A stretch of DNA of 7,351 nucleotides. Source: JBJKRW01 sp046704445. Lineage in GTDB: Bacteria; Patescibacteriota; Microgenomatia; UBA1406; GWC2-37-13. The position numbers and the translations under genes were made by a program. Within the stretch, counting starts at the first letter, position 1. Each line of letters begins with the position of its first letter. The DNA lies in contig JBJKRW010000075.1 in NCBI GenBank assembly GCA_046704445.1, positions 1 to 7,351 on the forward strand, given 5' to 3'. Of the stretch, positions 1-6,705 are shown one piece after another. The notes under the pieces were generated by a model. The model was given only the letters and a program-made list of their open reading frames with translations, did not search any database and was not told the origin of the DNA.

Positions 1-908
1 GTTGATAGTTTCCAGTACGTATCTTCTTTAAGTAAATATTTTTTTTCTAAGTCAAAAAGCTCATTCATATAAGGTTTTACTTCGTTTCGAATTGAAGCTG
101 ATATTTCTGCAACCCCTTTAAAAGTAACTGTTTTTATTTCGCGCGGATTTAAATAATAACGAGCCAAAAGATTTCCGTCCTGATCATGGTGAACGGATAG
201 CGGCTTAGGATCAAGAGAGTCGTAGTATATTTTTTGATGAAGCATATCGGGAGGCAACGTAATATCGGTATATACGGGAACAATTTTTGGATTAGAGATA
301 TGATAGGCAAGCTGCAAATTATAATACTGCTCGTTTCCAAATACCGCATATATTGTTTTTGTTGAAGGGTTATTCCATGTTATGGTATTTCCGTTAATCG
401 CTGAGGGAAGAGGCTTGGAAATCGATATTTTTTTGGATGTATCGGCCGGAAGATGTACAATTACGTCATATTCTGTTTCCTCGCCTTTGTTTTCAATTGT
501 AGGAAGTATCACTTCCCATATTTTCCCGTTTATTCTGAATAGATTTTCTTGATTAAATACTAGTTTAAATGTATTAGTGCTGTTTTTTCCTTCTTGAGGA
601 TTAGTAAATTGCAGTTCTATCTGGGAAGATTGATTGGATGTGGTAATCTGGGGAGTAACGGGACCGCTGTCGTCAAACGCCTTGAGATTATGGACTATAA
701 AAGATTTCGGAAAAGCGATCGAAAATTTATTTACATATATATCGGATCTGAGATTGGTAATTGAAATGTCGAAATGAACTTCGGTGTTCAGTGAATTTTG
801 TTGCTTGGTAAGAAAATACTCGACTTTATACAGCGCTTTATAATCCGCAGCACGTACTAGACCGGGAAATAAAAGGAACATGATGAAACAGAGAAGCGTT
901 TTCTTCAT
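1..908 (-). CDS. Exported protein, N-terminal part; probable transglutaminase-like surface protein (partial)
   Basis: An open frame starts at the ATG at 908-906 and runs without a stop to the window edge (302 whole codons), so the C-terminus is missing. The first 20 residues are a clear Sec signal peptide: KK near the N-terminus, a hydrophobic core, then LVRA followed by AD, a good signal peptidase I site. The only early cysteine (Cys7) lies inside the hydrophobic core, so this is not a lipoprotein. The rest is polar and beta-rich in appearance, resembling an extracellular Ig-like or adhesin-type region, with a DQDGNLLARY stretch near residue 243 and a charged, helical-looking tail reaching an aromatic YWKLS at the edge. 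I recall this arrangement from Microgenomates proteins in which a transglutaminase-like core follows directly; that core is outside the window, so the assignment is inference. The gene lies 40 bases after uvrA on the same strand, with its own -10-like box. No catalytic residues are visible. Confidence 0.75.
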   Translation of the reverse strand, partial: MKKTLLCFIMFLLFPGLVRAADYKALYKVEYFLTKQQNSLNTEVHFDISITNLRSDIYVNKFSIAFPKSFIVHNLKAFDDSGPVTPQITTSNQSSQIELQFTNPQEGKNSTNTFKLVFNQENLFRINGKIWEVILPTIENKGEETEYDVIVHLPADTSKKISISKPLPSAINGNTITWNNPSTKTIYAVFGNEQYYNLQLAYHISNPKIVPVYTDITLPPDMLHQKIYYDSLDPKPLSVHHDQDGNLLARYYLNPREIKTVTFKGVAEISASIRNEVKPYMNELFDLEKKYLLKEDTYWKLS

Positions 909-914
909 TTAATA

Positions 915-920
915 ATTATA
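915..920 (-). promoter_or_regulatory. Consensus -10 box just before the exported-protein start
   Basis: On the minus strand a perfect TATAAT is followed by six bases (TATTAA) and then the ATG at 908. A transcript started the usual 6-7 bases after a -10 box would begin at or next to the ATG, giving a leaderless or near-leaderless message. No good TTGACA-like -35 is present 16-18 bases upstream, and the region is so AT-rich that a chance match is possible. If real, it would let this gene be transcribed apart from uvrA. Confidence 0.4.
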
Positions 921-948
921 AATGATTAAAAAAAGGAAGGCTTAGATC

Positions 949-3846
949 TTAAGAAATTGATTGAAGGTGTTTTTTCAGGTAATATCCGGTATACGAAAGT
1001 TTTTCTCCTGAAATTCCGTCAATTCCGCCTTGATACACTAGATTTCCCCCCTTATCCCCTCCTTCAGGCCCAAGATCCAATATATATTGGCAATTTTTTA
1101 TCACATCCAGATTGTGTTCTATAATAATCACGGTATTTCCCCTATCAACAAGTTCATGAAGAGTTTTCAAAAGCCTGTCTATATCGTAAAAATGAAGACC
1201 GGTAGTCGGTTCGTCCAAAATATAAAGCGTTTTCCCTGATCCTTTTTTTGAAAGCTCATGAGCTAATTTAATTCTTTGCGCTTCACCACCGGAAAATGTC
1301 GGAGCGGCTTGTCCCAGCTCGATATACCCTAATCCTACTTCGCGGAGAAACTTAAGTTTTTGGAATATCTTCGGATGATTTGTAAAAAAATCACACGCTT
1401 CGTCAACAGTCATTCTGAGAATTTCGTATATAGATTTACCTTTATACCGAATTTCCAAGGTTTCTTTGTTATAACGTTTTCCTTGACACACATCACACGT
1501 AATATATACATCAGCCAAAAATTGCATTTCAATTCGTATTACACCCGCACCCTGGCATTTTTCACACCGCCCGCCTTTTACGTTAAATGAAAATCTTCCT
1601 TTCTGAAATCCCATTGCTTTCGCGTCAACCGTATTTGCAAACAGATCACGAATTTCGTCAAAAAAGCCCACATACGTTGAAGGATTGGATCTCGGAGTCC
1701 GACCAATGGGAGACTGGTCAACCAGATATACTCTGTCGATATATTGATACCCTTCAATCCTTCCGAATTTGCCCATAGATTCCTGATAGTAACCTTCAAG
1801 GTAATATTTCAAAGCGGGATAGAGTGTTTCAACAATAAGTGATGATTTTCCGGATCCAGATACACCGGTAACCGCTATCAAATTGCCTAATGGAAACTCG
1901 GCATCAACGTGTTTTAAGTTAAACTGCGAAGCATCCCTCAATTTTATGGAACCGAAATTCGTTTGTGTTTTTCTTGTATTTACCGGAATTATTCTTTTAC
2001 CCGATAGATATTGACCTGTTAGAGAATTTTTTGCGTGTTTTATTTTTTGCAGTGTTCCTTGAAATACGAGTTTTCCGCCGTTTTTACCTGCTTTGGGACC
2101 CAATTCTATTATCGTATCTGCAGCCTCCATTGTTTCCTGATCATGCTCCACAATTATAAGGCTGTTCCCCATTATTTTTAGGGAGTTTAGGGTTTTTATC
2201 AGTGCGGACACGTCTTTTGGATGGAGTCCTATGGAAGGTTCGTCAAGAACGTAAATGACATTGGTAAGACCTGAGCCGATTTGTGACGCGAGCCGTATTC
2301 TCTGCAGTTCGCCGCCCGAAAGAGTTTTTGCGGTTCTTGAAACCGTCAGATAAGCCAATCCTACATTACGTAAAAAACTAAGCCTGGTAGTAATCTCTTT
2401 CAGGATCGGCGCCGCGATCTGGTTTTCGTATATATTCAGTTTTTTGGTAAGATCCCGCATGAAATAATCGGCAAGGAAAGAAATGGAGAGTCCGGACATC
2501 TGCGCAATGTTTTGATCATCAACCGTAATAGACAGAATTTCGGGTTTTAATCTGTCCCCTTTACACGAAGGACAGACCTCCTCCTTCATATATTTTTGAA
2601 TCTCAAACTGCATATTGCCGGATTGATTGTCAAAATATCTCTTTTCAACCTCATGGAGTATTCCTTCAAATTTCTCAAATATGGTCGTAGATTTTCCGAA
2701 CCTGTTTGCACCTGTTACACGGTATATTTTTCCGGTACCTTTCAATAAAGTGCTCAATTGATCTTTCGAGAATTTGTTAATCGGAATATCCATAGGGATT
2801 CCCTCTTCTTCACATACAGTTTTTAACAATCTGATGTACCAGGTTTCGTGAAAAAATATTTTGTTAAAAGGCAAAATTCCGCCCTCTAAAATTGATAATT
2901 TATCGTTTAAAACAGTATGAGGATCTGCAGCGTATATCGTACCCAATCCTTTACATTTATCACATGCGCCTAAAGGAGAATTGAACGAAAACATTCTCGG
3001 TTCGATTTCGCTCAGAGAAATATTGCAGTGCGGGCAAGAGAAATGTTCGGAGTACAAGTGTTCGATGGGTTCTCTTCCATAGGATAAAATTATCAATCCG
3101 TTTGAGAGGTTTAAAGTTTGCTCAACGTATGTGCTTAGATTTGACTTTAAATTGCTTTTATATATTTGATCGTTAATTTGTTTGCGTGTAAGGCTGAATT
3201 GGTAGATTACTGCTTCTATCGTATGTTTGTTTGTTTTAATTAATTCAATAGAATCGGATATATCAATATATTTTCCGTCTACTCTCGCTTTTGCATATCC
3301 TTTTTGAAGAAGATTTTCGAAAAGGTCCTTGAATTCACCCTTTTGACTTCTTATAACCGGTGAAATAATTGTGAACAAAACAGGTTTTACGCTTTCGGAA
3401 GAAACTGCCGTTTTGCATTCATCCAGAATTCTGTCGATTATTTCATCAAGAGATAGTTTGGATAACTCCCTGCCGCACTTTGGACAGTGCGGATGTCCTA
3501 CCCGGGCATACAGTAAACGCAGATAATCGTATATTTCAGTTATGGTTCCCACTGTAGACCGGGGATTATGGGAAGCGCTCTTCTGATCGATGGAAATTGA
3601 AGGAGACAGACCCTCAATAAGGTCTACGTCAGGTTTATCCATTATCCCGAGAAACTGCCGGGCATAGGCCGACAACGATTCTACATATCTTCTTTGGCCT
3701 TCGGCGTATATGGTATCGAAAGCGAGAGATGATTTTCCTGAGCCTGAAATACCCGTAATTACTACAAACTCATTTTTGGGGATATCTATGTTGACGTTTT
3801 TTAAGTTGTGCTGTCTGGCTCCTCGAATTTTTATAAGATCATTCAT
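949..3846 (-). CDS. uvrA: Excinuclease ABC subunit UvrA (damage-sensing ATPase)
   Basis: UvrA is the dimeric ABC-type ATPase that recognises bulky DNA lesions in global nucleotide-excision repair and delivers UvrB to them; it acts in the cytoplasm. The 965-residue protein is full length (the E. coli protein is 940). Both ABC modules are intact: Walker A at 32-39 (GISGSGKS) with signature SGGE at 510-513 and Walker B LDEPS at 534-538; then Walker A at 661-668 (GVSGSGKS), signature SGGE at 852-855 and Walker B LDEPT at 877-881. All zinc modules keep their cysteines: C121/C124 with C425/C428, C271/C274 with C295/C298, and C761/C764 with C784/C787. The family motif DQSPIGRTPRSNPSTY precedes the last zinc module. 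The start MNDLIKIRGARQHNLKNV is the canonical N-terminus. It lies 28 bases after uvrB on the same strand, so co-transcription is likely. No Shine-Dalgarno sequence precedes the ATG. The second signature reads FSGGE where LSGGE is usual. Confidence 0.98.
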   Translation of the reverse strand: MNDLIKIRGARQHNLKNVNIDIPKNEFVVITGISGSGKSSLAFDTIYAEGQRRYVESLSAYARQFLGIMDKPDVDLIEGLSPSISIDQKSASHNPRSTVGTITEIYDYLRLLYARVGHPHCPKCGRELSKLSLDEIIDRILDECKTAVSSESVKPVLFTIISPVIRSQKGEFKDLFENLLQKGYAKARVDGKYIDISDSIELIKTNKHTIEAVIYQFSLTRKQINDQIYKSNLKSNLSTYVEQTLNLSNGLIILSYGREPIEHLYSEHFSCPHCNISLSEIEPRMFSFNSPLGACDKCKGLGTIYAADPHTVLNDKLSILEGGILPFNKIFFHETWYIRLLKTVCEEEGIPMDIPINKFSKDQLSTLLKGTGKIYRVTGANRFGKSTTIFEKFEGILHEVEKRYFDNQSGNMQFEIQKYMKEEVCPSCKGDRLKPEILSITVDDQNIAQMSGLSISFLADYFMRDLTKKLNIYENQIAAPILKEITTRLSFLRNVGLAYLTVSRTAKTLSGGELQRIRLASQIGSGLTNVIYVLDEPSIGLHPKDVSALIKTLNSLKIMGNSLIIVEHDQETMEAADTIIELGPKAGKNGGKLVFQGTLQKIKHAKNSLTGQYLSGKRIIPVNTRKTQTNFGSIKLRDASQFNLKHVDAEFPLGNLIAVTGVSGSGKSSLIVETLYPALKYYLEGYYQESMGKFGRIEGYQYIDRVYLVDQSPIGRTPRSNPSTYVGFFDEIRDLFANTVDAKAMGFQKGRFSFNVKGGRCEKCQGAGVIRIEMQFLADVYITCDVCQGKRYNKETLEIRYKGKSIYEILRMTVDEACDFFTNHPKIFQKLKFLREVGLGYIELGQAAPTFSGGEAQRIKLAHELSKKGSGKTLYILDEPTTGLHFYDIDRLLKTLHELVDRGNTVIIIEHNLDVIKNCQYILDLGPEGGDKGGNLVYQGGIDGISGEKLSYTGYYLKKHLQSIS

Positions 3847-3874
3847 ATTTTATTTCGTAACATCAATTATTACA

Positions 3875-5923
3875 CTAATTATTCATTTCCTTGATTTTAT
3901 CCCTGATTGCAATAGCAAGCTCAAAATTTAAATCTTCAGCCTGTTTTTTCATTTCTTTTTCAAGTCTTGACTTTATTTTCTTTTTGTCATACGGAGTCAT
4001 TGCATGAAAATTAAGCATTTTAAGATATTCTCTGTCTACAGAAGTATCCTTAACCGAAAATCCGATTTCCGAAGGCTCCGATTCGATGATTTTTTCCCTA
4101 ATAGGTTTGTAAATGGTTCGTGGAATAATATTATGTAATAAATTATATTTAGTCTGAATTTTTCTTCTTCTTTTTATTTCCTTAATTGCCGAATTCATAG
4201 AATCCGTTTCCGTGTCTGCATACATGATGATAGATCCCGAAATGTTGCGGGCAGCCCTGCCCATTGTCTGGATTAAGGATGTTTCAGAGCGCAAAAAACC
4301 CTCTTTATCCGCATCCAGAATCGCAACCAGAGAAACCTCCGGAAGATCTAATCCTTCCCGAAGAAGATTTACACCGATAAGTATGTCAAACTCATTTTTA
4401 CGAAGTTTGTCCAACACATCAGAACGTTCCAGTGTCTGGATGTCGGAATGAAGATAGGCAGCACGGAAATCTTTTTCTTTCATGTATTCTGTGAGGTCTT
4501 CCGCGTTTTTTTTGGTCAGCGTAGTAACAAGAATTTTTTCGTGTTTCTTAATTCTTTTTTCTACTTCATTAAGTAGGTCCTGGACCTCGGTTTTAGCAGG
4601 TCTAATCTCTACGGAAGGATCTATTATTCCTGTCGGTCTTATCAGCTGTTCAGCCACACCAGTATATTTTCGTGAAGGTTGTGTAATTTTTTTTGCTTCT
4701 TCTGTAGCCATATTCATTTCCCACTCCGAAGGAGTTGCGGAGACAAAAACAATTTTTGGGGGAATTCGGTAAAATTCATCAAATTTAAGCGGTCGGTTGT
4801 CAAAAGCAGATTTCAATCGGAATCCGTAATCAACCAGTGTCTGTTTTCGCGAATAATCACCGTTAAACATACCTCTCAACTGAGGAACCGTCATATGGGA
4901 CTCGTCAATAATCACAAGAAAGTCATTGCCGTAGGCCTGTCTGAAATAATCCAGCAATGAATATGGAGGATCTCCGGGTTTTCTCCCGTCAAAGTATCGG
5001 GAATAGTTTTCTATACCGTTGACATACCCGATTTCTTTGATCATTTCAAGGTCATAATTCACTCTTTGAAGCAAACGTTCTGCCTCCATCAGTTTACCCC
5101 TTTTTTTTAATTCACCGTATTCTTTGGTCAAATCAGCCCGGATATGTTTTTCGGATGCTTCAAAAATTACAGGATCCATAAGATAATGTTTGGCAGGATA
5201 AATATCGATGCGATCGGATACTAATTTTGAATCCTCTTTTCCGGTAAGAGGATCGAATTTTCTTATGTTACTAATTCGGCTGTTGTTATGGTAAACTCTC
5301 CATCCGAAATCTTCATAAGCGGGATAGATATCTACATAACCGGAACGTATTCTGAATGAACCTCTTTTAAATTCAAATTCCGATCGTTCATAAAGCAATT
5401 CGGCAAGCCGCTTCGTAATTTCTTTCGCATTAAAAGCCGAGCCGACTTTAATACTGAGTATGAATTTGCCATACTCCACAGGACTCCCAATATTGTATAT
5501 ACAGGATACGGACGCGACCACAATTACATCATTCCTTGTCAGAATATTAGTAGTCGATTGAAGCCTGAGTTTGTCAATCAATTCGTTTATTTCGGCCTCT
5601 TTTTCAATATATACGCCTGTTTGAGGTATATACGCCTCAGGCTGGTAAAAATCATAATATGAAACAAAGTAAGAAACTGCGTTTTGTGGAAAGAAATCCC
5701 TCATTTCCTGATACAGTTGACCGGCAAGTGTTTTGTTATGGGAAATAATCAACGTAGGTATTTGGAGATTTTGTATTACATTTGCCATGGTAAATGTTTT
5801 ACCCGAACCCGTCACTCCGAGAAGTACCTGGTTTTTTAAACCCGCGCGAATTCCCTTTGTGAGATTCCTTATGGCTTCAGGTTGATCTCCTGTGGGCCGA
5901 AATGGTGATTTAAGACTAAACAT
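3875..5923 (-). CDS. uvrB: Excinuclease ABC subunit UvrB (damage-verifying helicase)
   Basis: UvrB is the central subunit of nucleotide-excision repair: loaded by UvrA, it inserts a beta-hairpin between the strands, verifies the lesion using ATP, and recruits UvrC for incision. The 682-residue protein is full length (the E. coli protein is 673). Visible in order: the PFRPTGDQPEAI start typical of the family; Walker A GVTGSGKT at 36-43; the damage-probing hairpin YYDFYQPEAY beginning at 89; motif II DESH at 340-343; the helicase VI region GRAARN with arginines 556 and 559; and a C-terminal UVR domain over about the last 35 residues, which binds UvrC/UvrA. One hairpin aromatic is Phe92 where Tyr is usual, and the following segment reads QTGVYIEKE rather than the common QTDTYIEKD. 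The gene follows dedA by 97 bases and precedes uvrA by 28. An extended -10-like element lies just upstream. No LexA-type box is evident. Confidence 0.98.
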   Translation of the reverse strand: MFSLKSPFRPTGDQPEAIRNLTKGIRAGLKNQVLLGVTGSGKTFTMANVIQNLQIPTLIISHNKTLAGQLYQEMRDFFPQNAVSYFVSYYDFYQPEAYIPQTGVYIEKEAEINELIDKLRLQSTTNILTRNDVIVVASVSCIYNIGSPVEYGKFILSIKVGSAFNAKEITKRLAELLYERSEFEFKRGSFRIRSGYVDIYPAYEDFGWRVYHNNSRISNIRKFDPLTGKEDSKLVSDRIDIYPAKHYLMDPVIFEASEKHIRADLTKEYGELKKRGKLMEAERLLQRVNYDLEMIKEIGYVNGIENYSRYFDGRKPGDPPYSLLDYFRQAYGNDFLVIIDESHMTVPQLRGMFNGDYSRKQTLVDYGFRLKSAFDNRPLKFDEFYRIPPKIVFVSATPSEWEMNMATEEAKKITQPSRKYTGVAEQLIRPTGIIDPSVEIRPAKTEVQDLLNEVEKRIKKHEKILVTTLTKKNAEDLTEYMKEKDFRAAYLHSDIQTLERSDVLDKLRKNEFDILIGVNLLREGLDLPEVSLVAILDADKEGFLRSETSLIQTMGRAARNISGSIIMYADTETDSMNSAIKEIKRRRKIQTKYNLLHNIIPRTIYKPIREKIIESEPSEIGFSVKDTSVDREYLKMLNFHAMTPYDKKKIKSRLEKEMKKQAEDLNFELAIAIRDKIKEMNN

Positions 5924-5939
5924 AGATGTCGAACCAATA

Positions 5940-5948
5940 ATTGTACCA
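5940..5948 (-). promoter_or_regulatory. Extended -10 promoter element upstream of uvrB
   Basis: On the minus strand TGG-TACAAT is an extended -10 element (TGn plus a hexamer one base from TATAAT). Sixteen bases separate it from the uvrB ATG at 5923, so the predicted leader is only about 9-10 bases. The -35 region 17 bases upstream (TGGTAA) matches TTGACA at only three positions, which fits an extended -10 type of promoter. The following bases (TTA) and the whole TGGTA-AAT core are also found before dedA. It could drive uvrB and uvrA together. Confidence 0.45.
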
Positions 5949-5967
5949 TTTTTGTAAAAGTATTACC

Positions 5968-5989
5968 ATACACACGCAGAATATACACA
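5968..5989 (-). repeat. Two direct copies of TGTGTAT upstream of uvrB
   Basis: In the dedA-uvrB gap, the minus strand carries TGTGTAT twice (5983-5989 and 5968-5974), 15 bases apart start to start, ending about 20 bases upstream of the predicted uvrB -10 box. The pair might be a regulator site for uvrBA, but 15 bases is not a whole number of helical turns, and a 7-base repeat in AT-rich DNA can arise by chance. Confidence 0.25.
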
Positions 5990-6020
5990 TACGGGCGAGT
6001 AATTTTTATGCCAAAATAGG

Positions 6021-6662
6021 TTATGAATGTGACTTGCGGGATATCTTCTTAAGTTTATGCACAATATAATATGCCGCCAGACAAACAAAAGCAAACAAAA
6101 TGACATACTCAAACCTTTGATAATACACGTGAAGTGAGTTCCAATTCTTGCCGAGATAGAATCCAATGTATGTCAAAAAAGTACACCATATAAAGGAGCC
6201 GACAAACGTAAAAATGCTGAATTTCATAAAATCCATATGTGCGATTCCTGCGGGTAGAGAAATGAAGGTTCGAACTATAGGTAATATTCTTGAAAAAAAC
6301 GTAAAACTCTGTCCATATTTGCGGTACCATTTTTCAGATTTTGTATAATCGTCTTCTGAAACGAGAAGATACTTGCCATAGGAACGTATGAATTTTCGAA
6401 CGAAGGACTCCTCCCCCCAGTAACCAAGCCAATAAGCAAGCCATGATCCGAACAAATTGGCAAAAGCTCCCGTGAGAACAACGAGCCAAAAGGAAAACCT
6501 TCCCGTTGAGGCAAGATAACCCGAGAAAGTCATGGTAATTTCAGAAGGAATTGGAATGAGCGCAGATTCCGCTGTCATAAGGGCAAATACGCCTCCGTAG
6601 CTTGTTGATGAGATTATTGATATAATTGCAGTGGTTAGTATTTCAACGACACGGTTTATCAT
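6021..6662 (-). CDS. DedA family (SNARE-associated) integral membrane protein
   Basis: A 213-residue membrane protein of the DedA/SNARE-associated family, whose members act in the cytoplasmic membrane in lipid carrier recycling, proton-motive-force homeostasis and envelope integrity; the substrate of this one cannot be told from sequence. Family features: an N-terminal re-entrant-type hydrophobic stretch with ESALIPIPSE from Glu32 (the conserved acidic residue), a glycine-rich helix GSWLAYWLGYWG at 72-83, the hallmark RILPIVRTFISLPAG at 125-139 with Arg125, Pro128 and Arg131, a helix at about 148-171, and a final hydrophobic helix at about 184-201 followed by a basic tail. The length is typical. 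The start at 6662 gives a normal DedA N-terminus. No Shine-Dalgarno sequence precedes it, but a -10-like box lies 10 bases upstream. It is transcribed away from rsmI and towards uvrB. Confidence 0.93.
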   Translation of the reverse strand: MINRVVEILTTAIISIISSTSYGGVFALMTAESALIPIPSEITMTFSGYLASTGRFSFWLVVLTGAFANLFGSWLAYWLGYWGEESFVRKFIRSYGKYLLVSEDDYTKSEKWYRKYGQSFTFFSRILPIVRTFISLPAGIAHMDFMKFSIFTFVGSFIWCTFLTYIGFYLGKNWNSLHVYYQRFEYVILFAFVCLAAYYIVHKLKKISRKSHS

Positions 6663-6672
6663 ATAAACACTA

Positions 6673-6681
6673 ATTCTACCA
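6673..6681 (-). promoter_or_regulatory. Extended -10 promoter element upstream of dedA
   Basis: On the minus strand TGG-TAGAAT is an extended -10 element placed 10 bases before the dedA ATG, predicting a leader of only about 3-4 bases. No strong -35 hexamer is present at the usual spacing. The sequence matches the element before uvrB at ten of eleven positions (TGGTAGAATTA against TGGTACAATTA), which raises confidence in both. It sits in the 43-base gap between the divergent dedA and rsmI genes. Confidence 0.45.
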
Positions 6682-6705
6682 GAGTATCAATTAAAAAAAT
6701 ACCAA

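Noticed and set aside
149..349. A 66-residue minus-strand open frame
   Set aside because: It lies wholly inside the exported-protein gene in another frame of the same strand and shows no family features.
930..951. Possible terminator after uvrA (CTTA-AGATC-TAAG followed by a T7 run)
   Set aside because: The stem is only four weak base pairs and six bases separate it from the T run, so it is not a credible intrinsic terminator.
1360..2159. Several 63-76 residue frames on both strands inside uvrA
   Set aside because: They overlap strongly conserved UvrA coding sequence and have no recognisable domains or initiation signals.
4212..4960. Plus-strand frames of 79-96 residues inside uvrB
   Set aside because: They are antisense shadows of conserved UvrB helicase motifs, with compositions typical of antisense reading.
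5921..5945. Possible LexA/SOS box before uvrB (TCGAAC half-site)
   Set aside because: Only one CGAAC-like half is present and no GTTCG partner lies at the right spacing; no CTGT-N8-ACAG form is seen either.
5963..6514. Frames of 60-79 residues overlapping dedA
   Set aside because: The DedA frame carries all the family motifs; the others are off-frame translations of the same bases.
6682..6705. Promoter for rsmI (TATCAA at 6685-6690)
   Set aside because: Only a weak hexamer match with no -35 or extended -10; not strong enough to list as a feature.
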